Source: Reticulitermes speratus (lineage: Eukaryota; Arthropoda; Insecta; Blattodea; Rhinotermitidae). Taken from it: 64,000 nt of DNA. Shown one piece after another: positions 24,901 to 35,081 of the stretch. The stretch covers positions 28,573,444 through 28,637,443 of the forward strand of contig JAJKFL010000330.1 in NCBI GenBank assembly GCA_021186555.1, read 5' to 3'. Made by a program: the position numbers and the translations under genes. Each line of letters begins with the position of its first letter. Position 1 is the stretch's first letter. Under the pieces are notes generated by a model, which saw nothing but the letters and a program-made list of their open reading frames with translations, searched no databases and was not told the origin of the DNA.

Positions 24901-25846
24901 TGAAGTGTTTGTGAGATTTTTATGAAATTTGGTGTAGAAATTTGTTCACAAAAAGTTGCTAAGCACACATGAGTTTCATGAAAAGCAGCTCATTGACAGT
25001 CGTATTTTACCTAAGGGCATATATGGATCTCTACCCTTACTTTCCACTTTTCTCGACTCACTTGAGTGAAGTTCAGTATAAAAGATTTCCACTTAATGTC
25101 ACTGAGTAATTGTGAGTTCCATGAAAATCAGTGTACTGACAGCCATACTTTACTTCAGCGCTTAGATGAATTTGTTCTTGTAATTTCCATATTTCTTGAC
25201 CAATTGAGGTGAATTTCGTTATAATGGATCTACACATAAATGCCATTGATCAGGTATGAGTTTTGTGAAAATTGGTGCAGTGAGAGCCATACTTTACTTA
25301 AGAGCATAAATGAAATTTTATCTGTACTTCCCGCATTTGATGTCAAGTTTTGGTAAAATTTAATGTAAGAGAAATGTACGTAATGATGTTGAGCATATAT
25401 GAATTTATGAAAATCACTGTAGGGAAGGCTGTACTTCACTTATGGGTAAAAATGAAATTACATGTACATGTCTATGGTGCAACCATGTGACATTTTGAAA
25501 TAAAAAGTGCCTTGGTAAAGTCTGTGTACTACATCATGGAGTTCACCATTTGCAATCTTGTTTCACCGTAATAATGTTTGGTGAAGAGTACAAATTGTGA
25601 AGCTCTGTATTATGCTTTTTTACAGCAGCCGTATGTGACTTCCTCAGTCATAGGTACTTCCATATTAATAAATATATGTGGCTGTGTTGTTTCTTCTAGC
25701 CCAGATTGGCTCCTGGTCTTGCTTTAAAGAAGAAGGGTGTTTCATCATTGGTAGCAAAGTGGCAGCAAGTGCAGAAAGAGGTAAGACGTGACTATAAGAA
25801 CCTTGATAATGATGACAGTGACAGCGTGTCCTCTACACACAAGTGA
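5843..25846 (+). CDS. FNBP4: Formin-binding protein 4 orthologue (WW-domain protein), 12 coding exons
   Basis: Joined exons: 5843-5927, 6343-6562, 8228-8342, 8505-8711, 10058-10229, 10666-12557, 13301-13434, 16073-16206, 21731-22098, 22581-23143, 23934-24398, 25700-25846. The product is about 1,500 residues; the human protein is close to 1,000. Order seen: basic N-terminus (GMKRRGTGRRQVLNLND), acidic/serine-rich stretch, WW1 (W142, Y154-Y155, W165, P168), a huge serine/acid-rich exon, a conserved helical segment, WW2 (W981 to P1007), a polyproline tract (about 1132-1170), a KKKK basic patch, and the terminal motif SLVAKWQQVQKE. In mammals FNBP4 is a nuclear WW protein that binds proline-rich formin segments. 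All junctions keep phase except exon 2 to 3, which is off by one base; all introns are GT-AG. The C-terminal segment found in human FNBP4 after the AKWQ motif is not seen. Confidence 0.95.
6343..6562 (+). CDS. FNBP4: FNBP4 coding exon 2
   Basis: Follows acceptor tttttttatag and continues in phase from exon 1. It holds the family motif GLVGPYHSDSEAEDE and ends in FLE, the counterpart of the human segment NFLAEI. The only donor is GTGAGT at 6563, giving phase 2, while exon 3 needs phase 0. A G missing from a GAGG at the junction would explain this. Confidence 0.88.
6939..6972. repeat. (TA)17 microsatellite
   Basis: An uninterrupted TA dinucleotide run of 34 bases in FNBP4 intron 2, directly before a Penelope-like inverted repeat. 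Confidence 0.95.
7009..7212. repeat. inverted repeat, Penelope-like terminal remnant with hammerhead-like cores
   Basis: Two arms of about 65 bases, 7009-7075 and 7149-7212, are near reverse complements around a ~75-base spacer; both outer ends carry CTAG. The right arm is preceded by CTGATGA (7133-7139) and holds a following AAAC (7158-7161). The left arm on the minus strand has CGAAAC (complement of 7059-7064). These match the two conserved blocks of the hammerhead ribozyme, known from Penelope-like retroelements. Stem II is weak here, so this copy is probably dead. Confidence 0.5.
7500..7590 (-). repeat. weak fragment of the tRNA-derived SINE family
   Basis: The stretch 'tatgaaggcgtatttggg' and what follows resemble the body of the SINE at 14161-14459, but it is short and diverged. 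It lies in FNBP4 intron 2. Confidence 0.3.
8228..8342 (+). CDS. FNBP4: FNBP4 coding exon 3
   Basis: Preceded by a pyrimidine-rich acceptor ending TTTGTAG. Read from its first base it gives EIQTIAPAKPQVEIPTSQMT, the counterpart of human AEIDAITAPQP. In the phase left by exon 2 (two bases carried over) it would hit TGA after about 19 codons, so the phase mismatch is real in this sequence. Ends at donor GTAAGC in phase 1. Confidence 0.88.
8505..8711 (+). CDS. FNBP4: FNBP4 coding exon 4, first WW domain
   Basis: Encodes AWQECYDENSGYIYYWNVET and continues NAVTWEMPPEY, a complete WW domain: the first W, the aromatic YIYYWN strand, the second W and the closing P are all present, and it aligns closely to the human first WW domain. 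Methionine/glutamine-rich sequence follows. Ends ATG-A at donor GTAAGT, phase 1. Confidence 0.97.
9530..9680. repeat. dispersed repeat fragment with strong hairpin
   Basis: A 10-bp arm at 9551-9560 (gcctggagac) pairs with 9599-9608, and an inner 7-bp arm at 9572-9578 pairs with 9592-9598. The following 'ctccaggcagatgctgg' resembles the body of the SINE-like repeat near 53734, so this is probably a truncated copy of that family in FNBP4 intron 4. Confidence 0.4.
10058..10229 (+). CDS. FNBP4: FNBP4 coding exon 5
   Basis: Acceptor TTTGGCAG; continues exon 4 in phase and encodes PMVATASVASPRTCSASKNK, then a basic stretch GTKRTRKNAASDSEDE. Ends GA at donor GTAAGT, phase 2. Low-complexity linker; assigned from its place in frame between conserved exons. 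Confidence 0.85.
10666..12557 (+). CDS. FNBP4: FNBP4 coding exon 6 (1.9 kb serine/acid-rich exon)
   Basis: A single open exon of 1,892 bases encoding residues ~267-898. It begins ERIEMITSYGPASEEESEDE, which recalls the human LLGAYADSDDDD motif, and repeats the theme at FALIAGYGDGSDQEEE. In the middle are ILSRLRSQARVLKELGGEIPDE and PPDYSNG, followed by serine/threonine-rich, probably disordered sequence and a conserved-looking SKWTFYNSD segment. Ends at donor GTTTGT, phase 1. The two GPYG/AGYGDGSDxEEE motifs suggest internal duplication. This exon explains most of the excess length over the human protein. Confidence 0.93.
13030..13200 (-). mobile_element. tRNA-derived SINE fragment
   Basis: The stretch with 'cttggcactagatag' and 'gaagctgggtgggcccca' matches the body of the full SINE at 14161-14459 in the same orientation, but the ends are eroded. 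It lies in FNBP4 intron 6. Confidence 0.55.
13301..13434 (+). CDS. FNBP4: FNBP4 coding exon 7
   Basis: Long T-tract acceptor; encodes AYNKEELEAYQYVEQLAYLI and continues TEKVKFLGEG...QIMAIQIE. It aligns with the human helical segment around ELANTLTSKFEFLGI. Ends at donor GTAAGA in phase 0. Confidence 0.93.
14161..14459 (-). mobile_element. complete tRNA-derived SINE with target-site duplication
   Basis: Flanked by a 12-base direct repeat TACATGGAGGTA (14149-14160 and 14460-14471), with similar bases beyond it. On the minus strand the element opens with a tRNA-like head: box A 'tagctcagttggtacagtg' and box B 'ggttccattcc'. A body of about 220 bases follows. Copies of the body recur at 13030-13200, 28684-28840 and 39985-40250. 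It lies in FNBP4 intron 7. Confidence 0.8.
16073..16206 (+). CDS. FNBP4: FNBP4 coding exon 8, start of second WW domain
   Basis: Encodes TLVSAWHAGALSQPYLSNWL then ...APDGWACEWDR. It matches the human sequence around TRIADWREGALNGNYL and TPKGWSCHWDR. The second WW domain starts here and is split by a 5.5-kb intron. Ends AG at donor GTACGG, phase 2. Confidence 0.95.
20300..20860. repeat. large inverted repeat, Penelope-like termini with hammerhead-like cores
   Basis: The left arm (about 20318-20500) and right arm (about 20600-20835) are near reverse complements around a ~100-base spacer. In the right arm CTGAAGA (20776-20782) is followed by a perfect 6-bp stem tggctg/cagcca and then AAAAT. In the left arm on the minus strand CTGAAG (complement of 20364-20369) is followed by stem ggctg/cagct and an intact GAAAC (complement of 20340-20344). 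Position 7 of the hammerhead core is known to be variable, so CUGAAGA is allowed. Each arm has one core defect: G12 in the right, A9 in the left. Confidence 0.6.
21055..21400. repeat. degenerate minisatellite, unit ~40 bp
   Basis: The theme 'cctcagtttgtcttggtgaa' plus 'ttccaatatcacc' recurs roughly every 39-42 bases, for example near 21101, 21140, 21180, 21222 and 21260. Copies have drifted. The array stays open in one frame for 139 codons (21022-21441), but the product is hydrophobic repeat sequence with no family match, and it lies in an FNBP4 intron, so I do not call it a gene. Confidence 0.6.
21731..22098 (+). CDS. FNBP4: FNBP4 coding exon 9, completes second WW domain
   Basis: Acceptor GCACATAG; completes the split codon to R and continues THKRYYYRNTVSGETQWEYP, matching human DHRRYFYVNEQSGESQWEFP. 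Proline-rich, serine-rich and basic (QHRKKRKTDGE) sequence follows, the last a possible nuclear localisation signal. Ends at donor GTATGT, phase 1. Confidence 0.96.
22581..23143 (+). CDS. FNBP4: FNBP4 coding exon 10, polyproline tract
   Basis: Opens AGVSSNLGLSLPLPTES and runs into a tract of about 40 residues that is nearly all proline, then further proline-rich repeats. The human protein has polyproline blocks in the same place. Such tracts typically bind SH3, WW or profilin partners. The C-rich DNA gives a long poly-glycine frame on the other strand, which is only a shadow. Ends at donor GTAAGC, phase 0. Confidence 0.94.
23934..24398 (+). CDS. FNBP4: FNBP4 coding exon 11
   Basis: Acceptor TTTTTGTCTCAG; encodes ASVVSSSSHNAGGSIPSISM, a SLHAELDSFYSDLASLES segment, and a terminal basic patch EHPRKKKK. 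Ends at donor GTAAAG, phase 0. SLHAELDSFYSDLA is probably a short helical motif. Confidence 0.93.
24620..24850 (-). mobile_element. LINE 3'-end fragment
   Basis: This matches, in reverse complement and diverged, the same non-LTR 3' region seen at 47280-47560 and 52812-53125 ('catatcctcagtcacatcc', 'tgtatgcatttctcttctt'). It is a dead-on-arrival fragment in FNBP4 intron 11. Confidence 0.55.
24890..25470. repeat. tandem repeat, ~143-bp unit, about 4 copies
   Basis: The marker 'gacagccatactttac' and its variants occur near 24995, 25138, 25282 and 25426, a spacing of 142-144 bases, each preceded by 'gagttccatgaaaatcagtg'-like sequence. Copies have diverged but the period is constant. The array lies in FNBP4 intron 11. 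Confidence 0.75.
25700..25846 (+). CDS. FNBP4: FNBP4 terminal coding exon 12
   Basis: Acceptor TTTCTTCTAG; encodes PRLAPGLALKKKGVSSLVAK then WQQVQKE, matching the human SLVKKWQSIQRE motif. Read through, it adds VRRDYKNLDNDDSDSVSSTH-K and stops at TGA 25844-25846; the acidic tail resembles human LDEEDNSSSSEED. A perfect internal donor, GAG|GTAAGA at 25781, could instead join a further exon I could not find. I favour the read-through because its acidic tail looks coding. Confidence 0.8.
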   Translation, partial: PRLAPGLALKKKGVSSLVAKWQQVQKEVRRDYKNLDNDDSDSVSSTHK

Positions 25847-26266
25847 AGCTGGGTTGAAGTTGTTCATATAACAAGTATGTTTCTGTGAGCAGGTTAATTT
25901 GGTGAATGATTGAACTGACATAAGTAACTCTTGTACAGATCACATGAAACGGTTGTGCCCACATCTGTGTGTTGAATTCTGTATGGCATTTCTTTCACTC
26001 AGCATTGTCATTCCCAAGTACTTGACAGACTTGCTATACTGTCTTACTTAGTGTACTCTCTTATTGAGTTTATATTTCACAAAAGAGGATGTGGCATTGT
26101 AAGGAGCATATGTACCACCATTACTTAACATTGTTTCAGTGTAGTTTTCATTTACTTTTCTACTTGGGACATGCAGTAATGGTTAGCTCAGCTTGGTGGT
26201 GTAAGTTCAGATCCAAAATACATAATGTACTTTTCGCCTAAAAGTAAATGACAATTTAATTTAAAG

Positions 26267-26272
26267 AATAAA
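26267..26272 (+). terminator. FNBP4: candidate polyadenylation signal for FNBP4
   Basis: AATAAA about 420 bases after the FNBP4 stop codon, followed within ~30 bases by GT-rich sequence. It is the first clear hexamer after the stop on the coding strand. Usage is not proven. Confidence 0.35.
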
Positions 26273-26411
26273 GAGTGTGACAGTGTAACTAATTATGGAT
26301 GTGGTTTTCAGCAAAGAATTATGTAATGACAGTTGTAAAGTATTGTACAAAGTGAAACCAAAATACATTAAAGTAATTTCCTTACTTCAAGTTTTATATA
26401 TTATTGTTGTA

Positions 26412-26871
26412 CAGTGAAACCCCCATTTATAGTTTCTCTAGTAAGCAGTGGATTTGAATACTAAATTGAGGAAGAGCTTAAATGAAGGAAATTTAACACT
26501 AAACTATTTGTGTAACCTGTATGTATCTGTGAGCAGGTGAATTTGATGAATAAAGAAATACAGATAAATGAAAAGATTTTACTTGGAATCACTGAAGTTG
26601 AATGCTACATGAGCGAAAAACCTTAAATTTAGTATTAACCCTTTGACATTGAACAATGCACACATTGTGTCGCAGGGTGCTATGTTTAATTCTCTAATGA
26701 CACAGCATATGCTTCGGCCAATTATGGCCATTCTTGTACAGCCCTGTTGTTTTTTTCCTCTTTTTTTTAAGTTTACATGAAAAAATTAAATCCTGTAATT
26801 TAAATCTGGAGGTTTGCAGATTGCACCGGGAATTTAATTCGGTACCTAAGGATTAAACAGGGGTTCCACTG
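26412..26871. mobile_element. pogo/Tigger-type miniature element with TA duplication
   Basis: Starts CAGTGAAACCCCC and ends GGGGTTCCACTG, inverted ends that share CAGTGRAACCCC, flanked by TA at 26410-26411 and 26872-26873. It has no coding capacity. The end motif is shared with the Tigger-like element at 56721 and the shorter element at 37766. Confidence 0.65.
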
Positions 26872-28683
26872 TAACTGGTTTGTAGAATGTCTAAAACATC
26901 CTTGAGGTCACATTATAGCTAGAGTAGGTAACATTACGGAAGAGAAAGGTCCTGTGTGTTCAGTGACATCTCCTGTATGATGATGTTGGTTCCCCAATTT
27001 CAGAGTTTTTAACCTTGATTCAGAGTTTTTGTTTTAAATGATGTCATATGTTGCCCTATGCAAAGAAACTCCCATAAGAGCACTTCTGTTGTTAAGTAAT
27101 ATGAATGAGAGAACAAAATGCCTCTTGTGATGTAATTATTACGTCACTGTATCATGAAGAAGGACCCTCATACATGTTTGAACAGTCTTAGAAGACCACA
27201 TAGCAACAGTTGTTTGTGAGATTTGAGGTTCTCTTGTTGGCAACTATGACAGTACCATCTTCTGGGATGTGACACCAGCTAGATGATCCTGATGATGGCA
27301 ACTGTAGTTTCATCCAGAGCATTGGTACATGGTCACCATGTGTGTGTGTTTCAATTATTAGATGTCAGTATAAATATGGACCTCTCTCTATGCATCAGAT
27401 AATTTAAACAGTTTTTGTCTTTACAGCCATGCAGCCAGTGTTTTGGTATACAAATATTGATATTTATTCTGTCCTCTTTAAAACTCAAATTAAGCATTGT
27501 TGTTTAAAAGAGTAGTGTCACATAACTGTGTCTGGGTATGGTGTGTCTTACCTTACTGACTGCCAGTTGGTTTATAAAATTTCTCCTGTCTTTTCATGTT
27601 ACACATTTTGAAGACAGAATTACATCAATAGATTCTGATGTCTCTTGTTTATGTTATTTATTGCTAGTTTTAAATTGTTACGAACAGGTAATTATGTTTT
27701 TATCCCTGATATTCTTGCACATTAAGATCATGTTTGTTCCATCGCTGAAGAAACTAGGAACAATTATGTACTCAGCATCCACTGCAAATGCAGCCTGTTA
27801 TTCAGTGGGTCAGAGTCAATTTCAAGAACTTAACTGAGGCAGCAAGTTGTGACTAATGAGTAGATGGTGGTGGAGAGAGGCGATTGTTGTACAAAGTCTA
27901 CTTTTCAGGATTACATACTAGGTTTTTGACTTTGCCATTATCATTTATGCAAAAGAGAACACATTTCAGACAGATCTAGTTCCAGAATGTGTTCTTGTTT
28001 TGAGAGTGAGAAAGTGGACATGTACAGTAACTTAGTAATCAAGTGTAATATACTATTGTCAGATCCCTTTATGACATTTCCTGTACTTTACCAAATACAG
28101 TACAGTAGGCATTTCCAAAACAGTAGTTGTCCCATGTCCTTCCCTTGGCCATGAGCACCTTTTCTTATTGAAGATGTTAAAAACTCAGTGTAATTTCAGT
28201 ACTTACCAAAACAGACCTTTGTTCATATTTTTCTTTTGTGTATTCACAATCTTCATTCATCCTTGCAGTTCTTGTTACCACTTGCAGAAGTACTCATTCC
28301 GTCTTCATTCCATATTTTCTGTCATGGTTCTCCCCTGTTATATCTTATCATATCATTGTATTTTTGAATGTTGTCTTTTGTTTGAGTAGCTTGCACTCAA
28401 TATTCTGTCACCTCTACTGTTATGCCATGGTTTAAAAATAATTTTATATTCTTACATGCAATTTTCTGCTTTGTCACCATGTTTAGCATGGCTCTGGGGT
28501 GCATTCAGCTTTCTGTCCAATGTCTGACAAGTGCAGAGGTATAGAGGCAGCTAAGGTGTGAAGCAAATTGCTCACGTATATCTAGGCAGGTGACTCTAAA
28601 CCTTTTTTAAACTGCAACCCCCATCTTCACAATTCCTGGAACTTTCAACCCACACTGAGTTCAAAGATTATATTGAGGAAAGG

Positions 28684-28840
28684 TAAAGGTAAAGTCATCC
28701 CTGTGCACATCATGAAGGCATATGGGGAAGAGGACGTATAGGTCTCAACCTTGGCACTAGATGGATATGAGAGACAAGTTTCAACCCCCCCTTCCAATTG
28801 CCACTGAATAGACTGTGTGGGCCCCAGAGCTGCCAAGATG
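28684..28840 (-). mobile_element. tRNA-derived SINE, truncated
   Basis: The body sequence ('catcatgaaggcatatggg', 'ttggcactagatgg', 'gtgggccccagagc') matches the SINE at 14161-14459. The tRNA-like head is missing. Confidence 0.65.
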
Positions 28841-29853
28841 GAGAACAAAAATGTATGTGTATTTATAACAATGCCATTTGGCCAGATATTATATATCTGT
28901 ATTTTGGTTATTCATAACTGCAAGTACAATAATATACAAATGGGAAAACACTTCTTGATCCTCAGAGTAGTTGAAAGCAAGAGTGCATCAGAGCTTACCT
29001 TCTACATTGATTCTACTTCTGTGTTTACTTGTAATTTAAAACAAAGCTGAGAAATGCAATTCACACTAAAAAAAAACTGTTGAGAATCATTGAATTTTAA
29101 AAGCAACATTTGTAAGGGAAGAATTTTCAAAAGTGTTTGGAAGTGGCGAGTAATCTACAAGCCACAAAGACGAGAACCGATTTATGTGCTATTTTAATGG
29201 GACAATTTATACTGCTAATACTGTACTGTATATGGATCTTGTGCACTGCTGTAACAAGTTTAGAAAGTTGACCCCTTTACCCCGTAGCAAGCATCTGAAA
29301 CTTCACAATAATGTAATTCTAGCTGGTCATAACCTGTTTTCCACAATTCTGATGGTGGTCTGCATCCCCCTAGCTTCAGTAACGCAAGAGAAAACTGTTA
29401 CTTCTGTCACTTTTTATGTGTGAACACAACTAGGTGTGTTCAAAATGAGGCGTCTCTCCATTCACCCACCAAATCATCATAAACGTGCAAGAACTTCTTA
29501 TTTTTGTCTTCATTCCGACTTATTTAGATGCCCCTGATTGAGAACTGAAGACTGTGACTTGTGAGAATGGCATATCGACAGAATGGTCATAAGGAGACTT
29601 GACAGGAACCCAATATTTTATTATGAATCACACTGTTACAATCAAAGTTTATGTACAGAAAGTGTGACACAGATCGCTATTGAGCAGTGGAGAAAACTAC
29701 AGCTGTACACAGGTTCTAAATAAAGGGCAATTGCACAGCTGGTAAAGGTTGTGACAGTAACTTCACTGGCTGGGAAAGGTTCATAATCCATGCCCTAATA
29801 CAGGAACAAGGAAAGTTAACACATCCTGATAAGAACATACTGAAGTAAGATAC

Positions 29854-29859
29854 TTTATT
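29854..29859 (-). terminator. RpS13: polyadenylation signal of RpS13
   Basis: On the minus strand an AATAAA lies 33 bases after the RpS13 stop codon. The short 3' untranslated region is usual for a ribosomal protein gene. Confidence 0.6.
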
Positions 29860-29891
29860 TCACATTTTACATTACAAACAAGAGACCACAT

Positions 29892-31705
<1,814 letters not shown>

Positions 31706-32647
31706 CTTCTCCCTTTTATTCACACACTTTCAAGAGACAATTGAAATCGGCAGTTTCGCCAACATTTCAAACTTGTAACCTCAGACTCACACTCTATAGC
31801 ACAGATTATCTAGTATCTCTATAGGGAATGTTATTTTCAGCCTATATGATATGTTATTACGTTATACAAATTTCTGTTAGAGTAAAAAAGTCTTTTAAAT
31901 TAGTATGATGAGTACAAATCATAATGAGAGTACGTAAATCAGTAACAGTTGGTGACCCTACAGGAACTTGCGTTTATGCCACTTGCCTGCGTTCATAAAC
32001 CCAACTGCCGTCTAGGAATACGTTTATGACGTTTGGGATAATACTGACGCTTTGACTGTGTGAAAATTAACGTCACTCGAATTTGAATCCTGAGTGAATT
32101 ATGCATATTCATATGTCACCGAATCAAATTTATTATGTAAGTTACTGGAAATTAATGAATTGCAAAGAAGTGCAGATGTGCAATGTTTGATCTTCTAGGG
32201 CTCCGAAACTGTTTGTGCGCTTGCTTGTGTTATGAACGTGTTCGTTTGCGGTACTCGAAGAAAAATGGCCGACATCAAAAAAGAGTCAAGGGCGGCTTGG
32301 CTGTCATATTTTCTGAATTTATAATAGTTCCGTCTTTTAGTTTCTGTACATGCATTTGTAAACTCGTAAATAATCACGTATGTGTTGCAAAGTTAAGGTA
32401 ACAATTTGCTTTATAAAAGCGATATTTGAAGTATTACAGAAGCCTGTATGAGAGTCCGTTAGCCTTACATTGGACTACGTTTGTGTCTTCAGGAAAGGTC
32501 GTGGAGAAGACAGTTGTCACTTCCCACATATATATATTTCATTTGCAAATCTTGATGTGTGTGTGCAGTGTTGTTAGAATGTAGTGAAAATTACGGTGTT
32601 CAGTTGCAAGTGAACCAGCAAGTAGGTGTTACACTGGAAGTGATTGT

Positions 32648-32707
32648 CTAAGGCTTGGCAAAATATTTGTGCAGTTTCTAAGCCTTGGCAAAATATTTGT
32701 GCCGTTT
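32648..32707. repeat. two-copy 30-bp direct repeat
   Basis: Two adjacent near-identical 30-base copies with the core 'ttggcaaaatatttgtg', between RpS13 and PHRF1. It looks like a local duplication. Confidence 0.9.
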
Positions 32708-33210
32708 CTAAGTAATGTGGGGTAATGGTAAACAGTGTTTGAATAACCCTGTTAGTTACTAACGAAACGTGTTGACTAGTTGACAATGTTGTACACTCCA
32801 TACTGTGAAAACATTTTTCAGTAACCACAAGTTCATAGAAACTTGATTAGAGAGCAAAAATTGCCCATCCAGTGCATTTATAACCTCGGAGTTGTAAAGC
32901 ACTACAAATGCAATAGAGTTACTTAAGAAATTGGGTCAGTTTGAGTAGTGTGGGAATAAAGCACAGTACTTCTTGACTGAGTACATCGCTAAATTAGGAC
33001 ACTGAAATGTTAGTACATCTGTAATATGAATTAACACTTGGCATCAACCATACATTCCAGTCACTTGTACTGTTCGTATTAAGTGGTTAGAAGATTTGAT
33101 CTCATAATCTGATGTTCAATCTTTTACACTTTTGTGTAATTGTAGCAAGTTCACACCGAATCTCATTTCTCTACCATTTAGCAGTGTATAGGTATATATG
33201 TAATTATTAA

Positions 33211-33384
33211 CCCTTAACCTTTTAAAGCCTAGCGGTTACTTTACATACCACCACGTTTAGCATTCAGAAATTTTACATGGTGCTCACATTGCGTTTATGT
33301 GTTTGTATAAGTGAGTTGGAGAGTGTTTACTGCGCGGTATGCACATAGTCCTTATAAAAACAGACACATTTCATCTTTAAAGGG
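33211..33384. mobile_element. miniature piggyBac-type element with TTAA duplication
   Basis: 174 bases, starting CCCTTAACCTTTTAAAG and ending CTTTAAAGGG, flanked on both sides by TTAA (33207-33210, 33385-33388). TTAA targets with CCC...GGG ends are the known hallmark of piggyBac elements. It has no coding capacity. Confidence 0.6.
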
Positions 33385-34912
33385 TTAATACATAATTTTA
33401 GTGGTAGAGTATTGTTGTACTACATGGTTGCCATTTTCAAGGGGTGAACTTTCAGGAATTCCTTTTGATTTTTAGACACAAAGTAAATTGGCAGGGTGTT
33501 CCTTTTATCATGTCCCTGACCATGGCCTCCATGTGCCAGGATATTACATGACATTTGCTGTGCTCAGGGACAGCTTGTGTAGTGGCAACTATGAATTAAG
33601 GTAGTTGTGTTAAGATCTCCTGCCATAGTCATGTTTTTGTTTTGTACACACACTGTACTGTTGATATATAATTGCTTTTTTCAGCATTGCATATCAGAAT
33701 TTTTACATCTGATTAAGAGACATAAGCAGAGTAAAATGTGTGGCTATAACACTGCACTGTGACTTTGATGGCAAACTTGCTGTTACAAAACCTGTAGTAC
33801 TTAGACACTAAATAGGCAAAATGGTGACTCATACCTTCAAAAGTGATTGTTTTCCAGCTTTTTCAAGTTGTTTGCCATGCTTGTAGAATTTGTAAAATAC
33901 AGTATAAAGGAACAGTACCATGCTTAATGAACAACAGATACAAATACATGAACTGAGACTTTTTTCAATATGGCACAGACCTGCTTGAAAGTAGTAAAAC
34001 AAGATATGTCGTCTTAAAGATTGTGATAAACTTATTATTCCATCCAGTTTGATACATTAGCAGGAAGATGAAAATTTTATCAGTTTTACGGTAGTGCATT
34101 AACAGTTACGTTTATAAATGCAAGAGTGCATTCTTCCATCAGTAGGATTTTCAGAGAACTTCTGTTTCATGAACATACTGGGCTATTTCTCATGTATCCA
34201 TGCCGGCAAACATTTCCTCTTTGGAATGTGGTGTTGGAATGAATTCTGAGGGCATTATGAGATTCCCGACTTATATTACTTGCTAATGTAAACGGAATAA
34301 ATGAGGCATAATGAAACACCATTGGATTGGTTTGATAGAGACAGTAAAATTTGTTAATCTCCAGCTACAAGGGACTTTTGAGAAGATTATTTATTGCGCT
34401 GTTATTTGCTGAAATCTAACACTGCCACTGCTGTCAGTAAAAGAACATGTGTTCTTTGGAGTTGTATGTAACACTTTCATTACAGTATAAATGTATTGGT
34501 GCAAAGAACAATGCATCCACGCGGCATTATATTTTGTTAGATACTAACCATCTAAATAACATTAAAAATGAAGTATAAATGCTTTTGATCTCTTTTTTAA
34601 GTAAAGTGATAAGTCATTGCCTTTCGTGTGAAATACAGAAATGATATAATGAAAATTAAATTAGCCTGTCAATTTGTAATGTGAATTCAGCAGAGTCTTG
34701 AAGAGTGTCAAGGATTAACTTGATACACCTCATTATCATGCATTTATTTTATGGGCTTAATGTAGAGAAGCGTGATAGTAAAATCTCATAAAACGATCCA
34801 AGGTTTAATCTTACTGAAGCATGATGTGGAAACTTCCTGTCTAGTAGGAAAACATATGCTTTCTTTATATTCCCAGAGATGCACATATGGTTATTTTCTT
34901 GCAGATTAAACA

Positions 34913-35044
34913 ATGAGTGATGAGAGTGATATTGATGTGATGAATTTTGTTGCTCGGAAGGGGAAGAGATCAAGTCGAATAGAAGACTCTGACAGTAGTA
35001 GTGATAGTCCTGTTGAGCAGCCCAAGAAGCGCAAAAGTGTTCTG
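34913..35044 (+). CDS. PHRF1: PHRF1 coding exon 1
   Basis: The acceptor TTTTCTTGCAG ends at 34904 and ATG follows 8 bases later. Encodes [20 protein letters not shown], then an acidic/serine stretch and KKRKSVL. Ends phase 0 at donor GTAAGT, which runs straight into 27 T residues. The start is the first ATG of the exon, and no family similarity is lost by using it. Confidence 0.9.
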
Positions 35045-35049
35045 GTAAG

Positions 35050-35081
<32 letters not shown>

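Larger units (their letters stand above)
25847..29853. other. FNBP4 3' region and convergent intergenic space
   Basis: No gene can be supported. It holds a possible FNBP4 polyadenylation signal at 26267, a TA-flanked miniature element at 26412-26871, a copy of a dispersed repeat near 27245-27330 and a SINE fragment at 28684-28840. FNBP4 and RpS13 end towards each other here. Confidence 0.6.
31706..34904. promoter_or_regulatory. shared head-to-head promoter region of RpS13 and PHRF1, plus 5' non-coding sequence
   Basis: The start codons of RpS13 (-) and PHRF1 (+) are 3.2 kb apart, pointing away from each other. The part from about 31975 to 32300 is the richest in CG and holds TGACGT (32027-32032), CGTCA (32071-32075) and a YY1-like AAAATGGCC (near 32262). 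A good donor, AAG|GTAACA at 32399, could end a PHRF1 non-coding exon that joins the acceptor at 34904. The rest holds a TTAA-flanked miniature element (33211-33384) and a two-copy direct repeat (32648-32707). Assignment is inference. Confidence 0.35.

Noticed and set aside
32183-32401. Cysteine-rich small open frame in the RpS13-PHRF1 interval
   Set aside because: No similarity and no splice context. It lies in the likely promoter or 5' untranslated region.
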